A stretch of 37,866 nucleotides of DNA. Source: Acidobacteriota bacterium. GTDB lineage: Bacteria > Acidobacteriota > Vicinamibacteria > Fen-336. Every line of letters starts with the position of its first letter. Within the stretch, counting starts at the first letter, position 1. The stretch is taken from NCBI GenBank assembly GCA_022340585.1, contig JAJDNS010000012.1, positions 1-37,866 of the forward strand, written 5' to 3'. The notes under the pieces are model-generated. The model saw only the letters and a program-made list of their open reading frames with translations. It was not told the origin of the DNA and did no database searches. The position numbers and the translations under genes were made by a program. Positions 23,543 to 31,399 of this stretch are shown piece after piece.

Positions 23543-24826
23543 ATGCCCCCGGAGAACGACGCGCCACGGGTCGTCGGCACGTTCCAGCTCCTCGCCCTCG
23601 GCGTCAACGGCATCGTCGGCGTCGGCATCTTCTTCGTGCCGGCGGCGGTGGCGGCGAACGCTCCCGGCTTCGGAACCGTCGCGGTGTTCGCCCTCACCGG
23701 CCTGGCCCTGCTGCCGGCCGCCTTTGCCTTCGCCCGCCTCGGCTCCCGGTTCGACGAGGACGGGGGCCCGGTGGTCTTTGCCCGGGCCGCCTTTGGCGAG
23801 AGCTTCTCGGCCTTCGTGGGCTGGATCACCTACGTGAGCGCGTTCTTCAGCGTCGCCGCCGTCCTGGTGGGGCTGACCTGGTCGGTGGCCCCGTCGCTGG
23901 GCCTCGAGGACCCGCTCTCCCGACGGATCGCCGCCCTGGCCCTGCTCACCCTCGTCACCGGGGTCGTCGCCTCCGGCCTCCGCCTGTCGGCACACATCTG
24001 GACCGGCCTGACCGTTCTCAAGCTCACGCCGCTGCTGCTCCTCCTCGTGGCGTGGATGCTTCACGATGGTCCGGTCGCCACGCCCGCCCCCGCGGTCCCG
24101 ACCGCAGGCTGGCTCCGGGCGGGCCTGACCGCGATGTTCGCGTGCCAGGGGTTCGAGATCGTCCCCGTCATCGCGGGCCAGGTGCGCTCTTCGGCGCGGG
24201 CCGTTCCCCGGGCAACGGTCGGCTCCCTGGTGCTCTCGGTCACCCTCTACGTGGGCCTGGCCTGGGCTTGCGTGGTCGCGCTGCCCGCCCTCGCCTCCTC
24301 CACCGCGCCCCTGGCCGACGCCGCCGGGGTCCTGGGAGGAGTGGGCCTGGCCCGGCTCGTCGCCGCGGGCACCAGCCTCTCTGCCGTCGCCATCGCCCTG
24401 GGGATGATGGTCACCACGCCCCGCTACCTCTCGTCCACCGCCGCCGGCGAGGGCGGCCTCTGGGGGCTCGACCGGATCGCCGCCGACGGCGTGCCCCGGC
24501 GCGCCCTGGCCGTGACCTGGGTGCTCGTGGCCCTCTTCGTCAGCTTCGGCGAGCTGGGGGAGCTCTTCGCTCTCTCCAGCCTGGCCGTGCTCGGGCAGTT
24601 CGGGGTCACTGCCGCCGCCCTCCTCGCCCTCGCCTTCCGTGGGGAGCGGGGACTGCGGCCGCGGGATGCCTGGCCCGCCCCCCTGACCCTCGCTGTGGCC
24701 CTCGTCCTGGCCGGGTTTGGCGCCACCGCTCGCGAGGCCCTGGTCGCGGCCGGAGTGGTCGCGGTGGGTGCCGTGGTCCTGGGTCTGGCGCGGCGCGGAC
24801 GAGACCCGGGACCACCGGGAGCCTGA
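23543..24826 (+). CDS. APC-family amino acid permease
   Basis: This membrane protein of about 427 residues has some 12 helices. The amino acid-polyamine-organocation signature follows the start directly: LLALGVNGIVGVGIFFVPAA, with the unwound GIVGVGIF of helix 1. FACQGFEIVPVIAGQVR corresponds to the helix-6 substrate segment. The ATG at 23543 is chosen over 23501 because an AGGA box precedes it and the family start fits. It heads a tightly spaced run that includes tryptophanase two genes later, so uptake of tryptophan or another aromatic amino acid is a reasonable guess. Confidence 0.9.
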   Translation: MPPENDAPRVVGTFQLLALGVNGIVGVGIFFVPAAVAANAPGFGTVAVFALTGLALLPAAFAFARLGSRFDEDGGPVVFARAAFGESFSAFVGWITYVSAFFSVAAVLVGLTWSVAPSLGLEDPLSRRIAALALLTLVTGVVASGLRLSAHIWTGLTVLKLTPLLLLLVAWMLHDGPVATPAPAVPTAGWLRAGLTAMFACQGFEIVPVIAGQVRSSARAVPRATVGSLVLSVTLYVGLAWACVVALPALASSTAPLADAAGVLGGVGLARLVAAGTSLSAVAIALGMMVTTPRYLSSTAAGEGGLWGLDRIAADGVPRRALAVTWVLVALFVSFGELGELFALSSLAVLGQFGVTAAALLALAFRGERGLRPRDAWPAPLTLAVALVLAGFGATAREALVAAGVVAVGAVVLGLARRGRDPGPPGA

Positions 24827-24853
24827 GGATATACTCGCATCGGAGGTGCGCCC

Positions 24854-25315
24854 ATGAAGGTGCGGGACATCATGACGGCCGAGGTCGTCGTCGCTCACCC
24901 CGACACCTCGGTGAACCTGGTGGCTCGGCTCATGGCCGACCGGGACATCAGCGGCATCCCGGTGGTGGAGAACGACCGCCTGGTCGGGATCATCACCGAG
25001 CTCGACCTGATCGTCCGCAACACCCGTCTCGAGCCGCCGGCGTTCTTCGCCCTTCTCGACGCCCGGATCCCTCTCGAGACGCCCGCCCACTATCAGGAGC
25101 GGATGCGGCACATGCTGGGCACCCTGGCCCGGGACGTGATGACGGAGAAGGTGGTGAGCATCGGACCCGACGAGGAGCTCGAGTCGCTGGCCGAGATCAT
25201 GGTGAAGCAGCGGGTGAACCCGCTTCCGGTCGTCGAGGACGACCGTCTCGTGGGGATCGTCAGCCGCTCCGACATCATCGCGATGATGGCGCGGGATCTC
25301 GACGAGCAGGCCTGA
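24854..25315 (+). CDS. CBS-domain pair protein
   Basis: This 153-residue cytoplasmic protein consists of two CBS domains. The first is VRDIMTAEVVVAHPDTSV...GIPVVENDRLVGIITELDLI; the second is ARDVMTEKVVSIGPDEEL...PLPVVEDDRLVGIVSRSDII. CBS pairs bind adenine nucleotides or S-adenosylmethionine and regulate other proteins. A GGAGG site precedes the ATG and the near-consensus hexamer TATACT lies at 24830-24835. Its placement between a permease and tryptophanase suggests nucleotide-responsive control of the pathway, but this is inference. Confidence 0.93.
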   Translation: MKVRDIMTAEVVVAHPDTSVNLVARLMADRDISGIPVVENDRLVGIITELDLIVRNTRLEPPAFFALLDARIPLETPAHYQERMRHMLGTLARDVMTEKVVSIGPDEELESLAEIMVKQRVNPLPVVEDDRLVGIVSRSDIIAMMARDLDEQA

Positions 25316-25356
25316 AGAGGGGAGCGCTCGAGCGCCCCCGGGGAGCGAGTACCGCG

Positions 25357-26730
25357 GTGGAGCACTTCAACACGATCATCGAGCCCTTCCGCATCAAGTC
25401 GGTGGAGGCGATCAAGTTCACGCGGCGCGAGGAGCGCGAGGCGGCGCTCCGGGAGGCCGGCTACAACGTCTTTCGCCTGCGCGCCGAGGACGTGCTCATC
25501 GACCTCCTCACCGACTCCGGTACCGGGGCGATGTCGGCGGCGCAGTGGGGCGCCCTCATGCAGGGCGACGAGTCCTACGCCGGCAGCCGCTCCTACTTTC
25601 GCTTCCGGGACGTGGTGAGCGACCTCACCGGGTACCGGCACGTCATCCCCACCCACCAGGGGCGGGCGGCGGAGAGGATCCTCTTTCACAGTGTCCTCGA
25701 GGCGGGCCAGATCGTGCCGAACAACAACCACTTCGACACCACGCGGGCCAACGTCGAGACCGAGAAGGCGGAGGCACGCGACCTCGTGATCCCCGAGGGA
25801 CGAGTCCCCTCGCAGGTCCATCCCTTCAAGGGAAACATCGACCTCGCCGCGCTGGGGCGCGCGCTCGAGACGGAGGGAGATCGCATCCCGCTGGTGATGG
25901 TGACGGTCACCAACAACGCCGGGGGTGGTCAGCCGGTCTCCCTCGAGAACCTGCGCGGAGTGCGGCGGCTGTGCGACCGCTTCGCCAAACCGTTCTTCCT
26001 CGACGCGTGCCGCTTCGCCGAGAACGCGTACTTCATCAAGAAGCGCGAGGAGGGCCAGGGCCACCGGACACCCCGGGAGATCGCCCGCGAGATGTTCTCC
26101 CTGGCCGACGGCTGCACCATGTCGGCGAAGAAGGACGGGCTCGCCAACATCGGGGGCTTCCTGGCCCTCAACGACGACGCGTGGGCGGACCGCTGCCGGA
26201 ACCTGCTGATCCTCACCGAGGGGTTTCCCACCTACGGTGGCCTCGCCGGCTACGACCTCGAGGCGGTGGCGCGCGGCCTGGAGGAGGTCCTGGAGGAGTC
26301 CTACCTCCGCTACCGCATCCGGTCGACCGAGTACCTCCACGAGCGGCTGGTGGGCGCGGGGGTGCCGGTGCTGCAGCCGGCCGGAGGGCACGCGGTGTAC
26401 CTGGACGCCCGCGCGCTCCTGTCTCACATCCCGCCGCGCCAGTACCCCGGCATCTCCCTGGCCGGCGCCCTCTACCTCGAGGCCGGCATCCGCGGCGTGG
26501 AGATCGGCACCGTGATGTTCGGCCTCCAGCCGGACGGGACCGAGCGGATCCCGCCCATGGACCTGGTCCGCCTCGCCATCCCGCGACGCGTCTACACCCA
26601 GTCGCACATCGACTACGTGGCCGAGGCGGTCATCGCGGTGGCCGGGATGAAGGACCGCCTCCGCGGCTACCGCATCGCGAAGGCCCCATCCGTGCTGCGG
26701 CACTTCACCGCCATCTTCGAGCCTGTCTAG
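25357..26730 (+). CDS. tnaA: Tryptophanase (beta-eliminating lyase)
   Basis: This 457-residue PLP enzyme splits L-tryptophan into indole, pyruvate and ammonia. It aligns along its length with tryptophanase and tyrosine phenol-lyase: FRIKSVEAIKFT at the start, THQGRAAERIL, DACRFAENAYFIK, the cofactor lysine in MSAKKDGLANIGGF (probably K259), GFPTYGGLAGYDLEA, and an end in VLRHFTAIFEP. Two positions favour tryptophanase. D127 in HFDTTR matches the Trpase Asp (Thr in TPL). I383 in GVEIGT matches the Trpase Ile (Arg381 in TPL). Translation starts at GTG. The next gene begins 2 bases after the stop. Confidence 0.9.
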   Translation: MEHFNTIIEPFRIKSVEAIKFTRREEREAALREAGYNVFRLRAEDVLIDLLTDSGTGAMSAAQWGALMQGDESYAGSRSYFRFRDVVSDLTGYRHVIPTHQGRAAERILFHSVLEAGQIVPNNNHFDTTRANVETEKAEARDLVIPEGRVPSQVHPFKGNIDLAALGRALETEGDRIPLVMVTVTNNAGGGQPVSLENLRGVRRLCDRFAKPFFLDACRFAENAYFIKKREEGQGHRTPREIAREMFSLADGCTMSAKKDGLANIGGFLALNDDAWADRCRNLLILTEGFPTYGGLAGYDLEAVARGLEEVLEESYLRYRIRSTEYLHERLVGAGVPVLQPAGGHAVYLDARALLSHIPPRQYPGISLAGALYLEAGIRGVEIGTVMFGLQPDGTERIPPMDLVRLAIPRRVYTQSHIDYVAEAVIAVAGMKDRLRGYRIAKAPSVLRHFTAIFEPV

Positions 26731-26732
26731 CC

Positions 26733-28679
26733 GTGGCCGAAGACGCCTGGCGTCGGTTCGTCGAAGCGGTCCGGGGGGGGGACCGACCACCCTTCCCCCG
26801 GCACTGGGAGGCGTTCCTGTCGGCCTACGGCCGACTCGCGGCCGAAGGTGCGCCGCCCGCCTGGTGGCCCGACGCGGCCACGCGCGACGGCGCCCACCTC
26901 ACCTCGCTCATGCGAGAGGTCGGGGTCGAGGACTACCCGGCTCTCCACCGGTGGTCGGTCGCGAACCGAGACGAGCTCTGGCGGAAGGTGCTCCCCCGCC
27001 TCGGGATCGTCTTCGAGGAGCCGCCCGACGTCATCCTCGATCTCGAGGATGGCGTTGAGAAGCCTCGCTGGCTTCCTGGAGCCCGCCTCGACATCACCCG
27101 GAGCTGCTTCACCGCGCCCCCGGACAGGAAGGCCATCCTCTTCACCCGGGAGGACGCGGGTGAGCCCGAGGCCTGGACCTACGGACAGCTCGAGGCCCTG
27201 GTGGACCGCTTTGCCCGGGGATTGCGGCAGTCCGGCTTGTCGCCGGGCGACGGCGTCGCGCTCTACATGCCCATGACCCCGGAGTGCGTGGCCGCCTACC
27301 TGGGCACGGTGCGCGCCGGGTGCCGCGTGGTGTCGGTCGCCGACAGCTTCTCCGCGGCCGAGCTGGCGAAGCGCATGGAGATCGGAAAAGCCCGGGCCGT
27401 CGTCACGGTCCACGCCTACCGCCGGGGGGGACGGGAGATCACGCTCTATCCGAGGGTCCGTGCCGCCCTCGACGGCCTGGGGGGCGCGGCCCACGCCATC
27501 GTCGTCGGTCCGGACGGGCTCGAAGCGGGCGACGTCGCCTGGGAGGACCTTCTCTCTTCCCGGGAGTCGGGGGAAGGCTTCGTGGCGTCCCCCGATCACG
27601 TGACCAACGTCTTGTTCTCCTCGGGGACGACGGGCACGCCCAAGGCCATCCCCTGGACCGCCCTCACCCCGCTCAAGTGCGGCATGGACGCTCACTTCCA
27701 CCACGACGTCCACCCCGAGGACGTCGTCTGCTGGCCCACCAACATCGGCTGGATGATGGGCCCCTGGCTGATCTACGCGAGCCTGCTGAACGACGCCACC
27801 ATGGCCCTCTACGAGGGCGCGCCCGCCGGAGACCGGTTCGCCCGTTTCGTGCGCGAAGCGAAGGTGAGCATGCTGGGGGTCGTGCCGTCGCTGGTCCGCA
27901 GCTGGCGGGCGAACGAGGCCGTGGGGCCCGGCGCGTGGGAGGGGGTCCGCGTGTTCAGCTCGACGGGGGAGGCCTCGAACCCGGAGGACTACCTCTGGCT
28001 GATGAGCCTCGCCGACTACCGGGCGCCCGTCGTCGAGTACCTGGGCGGCACCGAGATCGGGGGCGGTCACATCACCGGCACCGTCGTGCAGCCGTCCTCC
28101 CCCGCCGCCTTCACCACACCGGCCCTCGGAATCGACGTCGCCCTCCTCGACGAAGAGGGGCGGGTGATCTCCGGAGAGGGGGAGGGCGAGCTCTACCTCG
28201 TGCCCCCGGCCCTCGGTCTGTCCCAGTCCCTGCTCAACGCCGACCACCACGCGACGTACTACCAGGGCTGCCCGAGCGGACCCGGGGGCGAGATTCTGCG
28301 GCGGCACGGTGACCAGATGGCGCGCCTCCCCGGAGGCTGCTACCGGGCGCTGGGGCGGGCTGACGACACGATGAACCTCGGGGGCATCAAGGTCAGCTCG
28401 GTCGAGCTCGAGCGCGTGGTGAACGATCACCCGGCGGTCTACGAGAGCGCCGCGGTCGGAGTGCCCGCCCCCGGGGGCGGGGCCGAGAGGCTGGTCGTCT
28501 TCGTGGTGGCGGAGCACGCCGTCGATCGGGCCGCTCTCCGCGACGAGCTGCAGAAGGCGATTGCGGCGACCCTGAATCCCCTCTTCAGGGTCCACGACGT
28601 CGAGGTCGTGGAGGCCCTCCCCCGCACCGCGTCGAACAAGATCGTGCGACGGCAGCTCCGCACTCGCTACGCCGGCTGA
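26733..28679 (+). CDS. AMP-forming acyl-CoA synthetase (acetyl/acetoacetyl-CoA synthetase-like)
   Basis: This 648-residue ANL-superfamily enzyme activates a carboxylic acid with ATP and CoA. An ACAS_N-type N-terminal region precedes the large domain. The P-loop is LFSSGTTGTPKAIPW, the aromatic/adenylate motif is VEYLGGTEIGGG, the hinge region is GRADDTMNLGGIKVSSVELE, and the C-terminal lysine is in PRTASNKIVRRQL. The usual SGK is SNK, but the lysine is present. Length resembles acetyl- and acetoacetyl-CoA synthetases. The actual acid is unknown; neighbours suggest an organic acid from amino acid breakdown. Translation starts at GTG, 2 bases after tnaA. Confidence 0.9.
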   Translation: MAEDAWRRFVEAVRGGDRPPFPRHWEAFLSAYGRLAAEGAPPAWWPDAATRDGAHLTSLMREVGVEDYPALHRWSVANRDELWRKVLPRLGIVFEEPPDVILDLEDGVEKPRWLPGARLDITRSCFTAPPDRKAILFTREDAGEPEAWTYGQLEALVDRFARGLRQSGLSPGDGVALYMPMTPECVAAYLGTVRAGCRVVSVADSFSAAELAKRMEIGKARAVVTVHAYRRGGREITLYPRVRAALDGLGGAAHAIVVGPDGLEAGDVAWEDLLSSRESGEGFVASPDHVTNVLFSSGTTGTPKAIPWTALTPLKCGMDAHFHHDVHPEDVVCWPTNIGWMMGPWLIYASLLNDATMALYEGAPAGDRFARFVREAKVSMLGVVPSLVRSWRANEAVGPGAWEGVRVFSSTGEASNPEDYLWLMSLADYRAPVVEYLGGTEIGGGHITGTVVQPSSPAAFTTPALGIDVALLDEEGRVISGEGEGELYLVPPALGLSQSLLNADHHATYYQGCPSGPGGEILRRHGDQMARLPGGCYRALGRADDTMNLGGIKVSSVELERVVNDHPAVYESAAVGVPAPGGGAERLVVFVVAEHAVDRAALRDELQKAIAATLNPLFRVHDVEVVEALPRTASNKIVRRQLRTRYAG

Positions 28680-28686
28680 CCAGGGG

Positions 28687-30426
28687 ATGTCGACCCGGAG
28701 CCCAGGCGACGTCGTTCTTCGCTATCACGGGCGCAGCACCCATCGGCCCGAGCGCTTCGCGCCGGGACCCGGTGGGTTGGACTGGGCCAACCAGCCCGAC
28801 CCGTTCCGCAGCTGGGCTGGCGCCCCCACCGTCGAGCTGCCCCTGGCCGGGGACGATCTCACCGCGAGCTGGGACGACCTCCACCAAGCGGGGACCCTCG
28901 CGCCCCGACCCTTCGAGCGGAGCTCGCTGGGGGCCTTCCTCGAGCTGGCCCTCGGCCTCACCGCCTGGAAGCAGCACGGGGCGTCGCGGTGGTCGCTCCG
29001 GGCCAACCCCTCCAGCGGCAATCTCCACCCGACGGAGGGGTACGTCCTCGTGGCGGGCGGGCCGGGTCTCGAGGCCGGCCTCTACCACTATCTGAGCCGG
29101 GATCATGTGCTCGAGCGCCGTTGGACGCCCGAGCCGGCGGACCGGAGCCGCCTCGGTGAGATTCTGTCCCACCAGGGCTTCCTGGTGGGACTGGCCTCGA
29201 TTCACTGGCGCGAGGCCTGGAAGTACGGAGAGCGGGCCTTCCGGTACTGCCAGCACGACGCGGGCCACGCCCTGGCCACCCTCCGCTACGCCGCCGCCGT
29301 CCTCGGCTGGTCGGCCCGGCTCCTCGAGAGCCCCGGAGACGACGACGTGGCCGCTCTCCTGGGGCTCGACCGGGACGAGGCACTGGCGACCCCCGACCGC
29401 GAGCATCCGGACGCTCTGGTCGTGGTCGCGCCTCCGGCCGCTCGCGCCGGGGCCATCTCACGAGCGGAGAACGAGATCGTAGACCTCCTGGCCCTGGCCC
29501 GGCGAGGGACGTGGTCCGGGCAGCCCAACGCCTTGAGCTCGGCCCACGTGGAGTGGTCGGAGATCGACACCGTGGCCGCCGCGACCCGCAAGCCACGCTC
29601 CGATCCGACCGGCGACGCGACGTTCGGGGAGGCCCCGCCCTCCCCGGGACCGAACCGGCCTGCGGCCGGATGCCTTGGCCAAGGACACGATTCCGCCGTG
29701 GCGATCGTGTCCTTGGCAGCGGTGACCGACCCGGACCGCGCGACGCCGAGGGCGGTGGCCCTGATCCGCCAGCGCCGCAGCGCGGTGGCCATGGATGGGC
29801 GCACCCCCCTCGCCGCCGACAGGTTCTTCGAGATCCTGGACGCCCTTCGTCCCCGCCTCGACGCTCCCCCGTGGGACGTCCTGCCCTGGCGCCCGCGAAT
29901 CCACCCGGTGCTCTTCGTCCATCGGGTCGACGGACTCCCTCCCGGCCTCTACCTGCTCGAGCGGGACGGCCGCGCCCACGACGCCCTGAGGGCGGCCACC
30001 CGGCCGTCCTTCGCCTGGGAGTCCCCTCAGGGCGTCCCTTCGCGTCTTCGGCTGTTCCTCCTCGAAGAGGGCGACGCCCGGTCCGTGGCGCGGTTCGTCA
30101 GCTGCCAGCAGGGCATCGCCTCCGAGTCCGCGTTCAGCCTCGGCATGCTGTCACTCTTCGAGACGAGCCTCGACGAGGGACCGTGGTGGTACCGCCGTCT
30201 CTTCTGGGAGTGCGGCGTCCTGGGGCAGGTCCTGTACCTCGAGGCCGAGGCGGCCGGTCTCCGGGGAACGGGGATCGGGTGCTACCTCGACGACGTTGTG
30301 CACGAGCTCCTGGGGCTCGAGGGAAGCGCCTTCCGGGATCTCTACCACTTCACCGTCGGGGGACCCGTCGAGGACCCGCGCCTCGCCACCCTGCCGGCCT
30401 ACCCCGACACCGTCCGCCGGCGCTGA
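28687..30426 (+). CDS. Tandem SagB/ThcOx-type nitroreductase-family flavoprotein, with repeat copy C in its linker
   Basis: This 579-residue protein contains two nitroreductase-fold halves. The N-terminal half (about 1-290) has the SagB-type FMN segment RWSLRANPSSGNLHPTEGYVL and LATLRYAAAVLGWSARLL. The C-terminal half (about 350-570) is more degenerate (ALIRQRRSAVAMDG, EAEAAGLRGTGIGCYLDDVV). SagB-type dehydrogenases oxidise azolines in peptide natural products, but no precursor peptide or cyclodehydratase is present, so that role is not supported. Residues 323-344 (NRPAAGCLGQGHDSAVAIVS and following) are encoded by the 65-bp repeat and lie in the linker. The gene starts 7 bases after the synthetase. 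Confidence 0.87.
   Translation: MSTRSPGDVVLRYHGRSTHRPERFAPGPGGLDWANQPDPFRSWAGAPTVELPLAGDDLTASWDDLHQAGTLAPRPFERSSLGAFLELALGLTAWKQHGASRWSLRANPSSGNLHPTEGYVLVAGGPGLEAGLYHYLSRDHVLERRWTPEPADRSRLGEILSHQGFLVGLASIHWREAWKYGERAFRYCQHDAGHALATLRYAAAVLGWSARLLESPGDDDVAALLGLDRDEALATPDREHPDALVVVAPPAARAGAISRAENEIVDLLALARRGTWSGQPNALSSAHVEWSEIDTVAAATRKPRSDPTGDATFGEAPPSPGPNRPAAGCLGQGHDSAVAIVSLAAVTDPDRATPRAVALIRQRRSAVAMDGRTPLAADRFFEILDALRPRLDAPPWDVLPWRPRIHPVLFVHRVDGLPPGLYLLERDGRAHDALRAATRPSFAWESPQGVPSRLRLFLLEEGDARSVARFVSCQQGIASESAFSLGMLSLFETSLDEGPWWYRRLFWECGVLGQVLYLEAEAAGLRGTGIGCYLDDVVHELLGLEGSAFRDLYHFTVGGPVEDPRLATLPAYPDTVRRR
29653..29717 (+). repeat. Two-hairpin repeat, copy C (inside a coding sequence)
   Basis: This copy matches copy B at 58 of 65 positions with no gaps. 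It has the best second hairpin: GCCAAGGACACGAT pairs perfectly with ATCGTGTCCTTGGC. Relative to B, one base pair changes on both sides (G:C to A:T). It is read through in frame by the flavoprotein gene. Confidence 0.9.
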
Positions 30427-30437
30427 GAGAGCCGGCG
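30415..30437. terminator. Hairpin at a convergent gene end
   Basis: CGCCGGC, 9-base loop, GCCGGCG forms a perfect 7-bp stem across the flavoprotein stop and just before the convergent PPGLAKK-protein stop. There is no T-tract. Confidence 0.35.
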
Positions 30438-30444
30438 AAGGGCG

Positions 30445-30828
30445 CTACTCGAAGAGAACCACTCGGAGGTCGACGTCGACCAGGGGGAGGGGGACCGGCG
30501 GGGGCGCCGGGGCCCGGGTGCGGATCTCCTTGACCTCGGTTCGGAGGGCCTTGTCGAAATCACCCTTGAGGACCCAGCGACCATCGATGAGGAACCACGC
30601 CCGGTCGTCGTATTCGGGGTGCAGGGCGATGTAGGGCCGCTCGGGGACCACCCCGTACTTCTTGGCCAACCCCGGGGGAAGGCCGCCCTTCTTGGCGAGG
30701 CCGGGGGGCACCCCGCCCTTCTTGGCCAGACCCGGCGGCGTGTCCTTCTTCTTCGGCTTGTCGGCCTGGACCCCGCCCACCGCCCCGAGGGCGAACACCG
30801 CGATCAACACACCGGTGACCACACGCAT
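30445..30828 (-). CDS. Secreted PPGLAKK-repeat protein
   Basis: This 127-residue protein has a signal peptide (MRVVTGVLIAVFALGAVGGVQA). Three tandem copies of (V/L)PPGLAKKGG follow (about residues 31-58), then a compact domain with ALHPEYDDRAWFLIDGRWVL, and a proline-rich tail. Similar PPG(L/H)AKKG repeats occur in small exported proteins related to RcnB, but I cannot assign it to that family with certainty. A GGGGAGGTG site precedes the ATG. It follows the YbhB-like gene by 77 bases on the same strand. Confidence 0.8.
   Translation of the reverse strand: MRVVTGVLIAVFALGAVGGVQADKPKKKDTPPGLAKKGGVPPGLAKKGGLPPGLAKKYGVVPERPYIALHPEYDDRAWFLIDGRWVLKGDFDKALRTEVKEIRTRAPAPPPVPLPLVDVDLRVVLFE
30655..30740 (-). 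repeat. About 27-bp tandem repeat encoding PPGLAKKGG
   Basis: Three in-frame copies with small differences encode PPGLAKKGG, PPGLAKKGG and PPGLAKKYG in the secreted protein. Confidence 0.8.
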
Positions 30829-30905
30829 GGACACCTCCCCCTTCATTGTCCCCGCACGACCCGCGATCGGGCCAGTGAGCGCCGTCACCGGACCCGGCGA
30901 GACCG

Positions 30906-31385
30906 CTACGGGCTCTTCTTCTCGTACGTCCCCATGAGCTCCGCCTCGGCGAGGACGTGACCCTTGATGGCCGCCTCGACGGCGGCCTTCGTGGGCGCGC
31001 CCAGGTCGGGGAGCTCCGTGTCGAGGGCGTAGAGCTTGTGGAAGTACCGGTGCCGCCCGATGGGCGGGCAGGGCCCCCCGTAGCCGGTGCGCTTCCAGTC
31101 GTTGAGTCCCTCCCGCGTGCCCGCGGGGAGGGCCCCCGAAGCCACCCCCTCGGGCAGGGAACGGGCGTCGGGGGGTATGCCGTAGAGCACCCAGTGGACC
31201 CAGGTCATCTTGGGGGCCGCGGGGTCGGGCGCGTCGGGATCGTCCACGATCAGCACGAGGCCCTTCGTGCCGTCCGGCACCCCCGTCCAAACCAGGGGAG
31301 GCGAGACGTCACTGCCTTCGCAGGTGAAGAGGGTGGGGATCTCCCCGCCCGGAGCGAAGGCCGGTGAGGTGAGCGCGAGGCCCAT
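30906..31385 (-). CDS. YbhB/YbcL-family (PEBP, Raf kinase inhibitor-like) protein
   Basis: This 159-residue protein of the phosphatidylethanolamine-binding family is cytoplasmic by sequence (no signal). Family motifs are FTCEGSDVSPPLVWTGVP, the ligand-pocket segment LIVDDPDAPD...TWVHWVLYGIP, and GPCPPIGRHRYFHKLYALD. Bacterial members are small-molecule or phosphate-binding proteins without an agreed role. The gene starts with a good AAGGAGGG site, 14 bases after the adenosine-specific kinase. Confidence 0.93.
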   Translation of the reverse strand: MGLALTSPAFAPGGEIPTLFTCEGSDVSPPLVWTGVPDGTKGLVLIVDDPDAPDPAAPKMTWVHWVLYGIPPDARSLPEGVASGALPAGTREGLNDWKRTGYGGPCPPIGRHRYFHKLYALDTELPDLGAPTKAAVEAAIKGHVLAEAELMGTYEKKSP

Positions 31386-31399
31386 GTGGTCCCTCCTTG

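Noticed and set aside
22124..25111. A 995-codon minus-strand frame covering the ATP-grasp, cytochrome and permease region
   Set aside because: It crosses several real genes on both strands and its translation is repetitive acidic/Gly/Arg sequence.
25357..26730. Tyrosine phenol-lyase as the identity of the beta-eliminating lyase
   Set aside because: The NIGGFL segment resembles TPL, but D127 and I383 match tryptophanase and the TPL-specific Arg and Thr are absent.
15590..29717. A CRISPR array from the repeated 65-bp sequence
   Set aside because: The copies are kilobases apart, in both orientations, with no regular spacers and no cas genes.
28687..30426. A RiPP (azole/azoline peptide) cluster based on the SagB-like protein
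   Set aside because: No YcaO cyclodehydratase, precursor peptide or dedicated transporter is present nearby.
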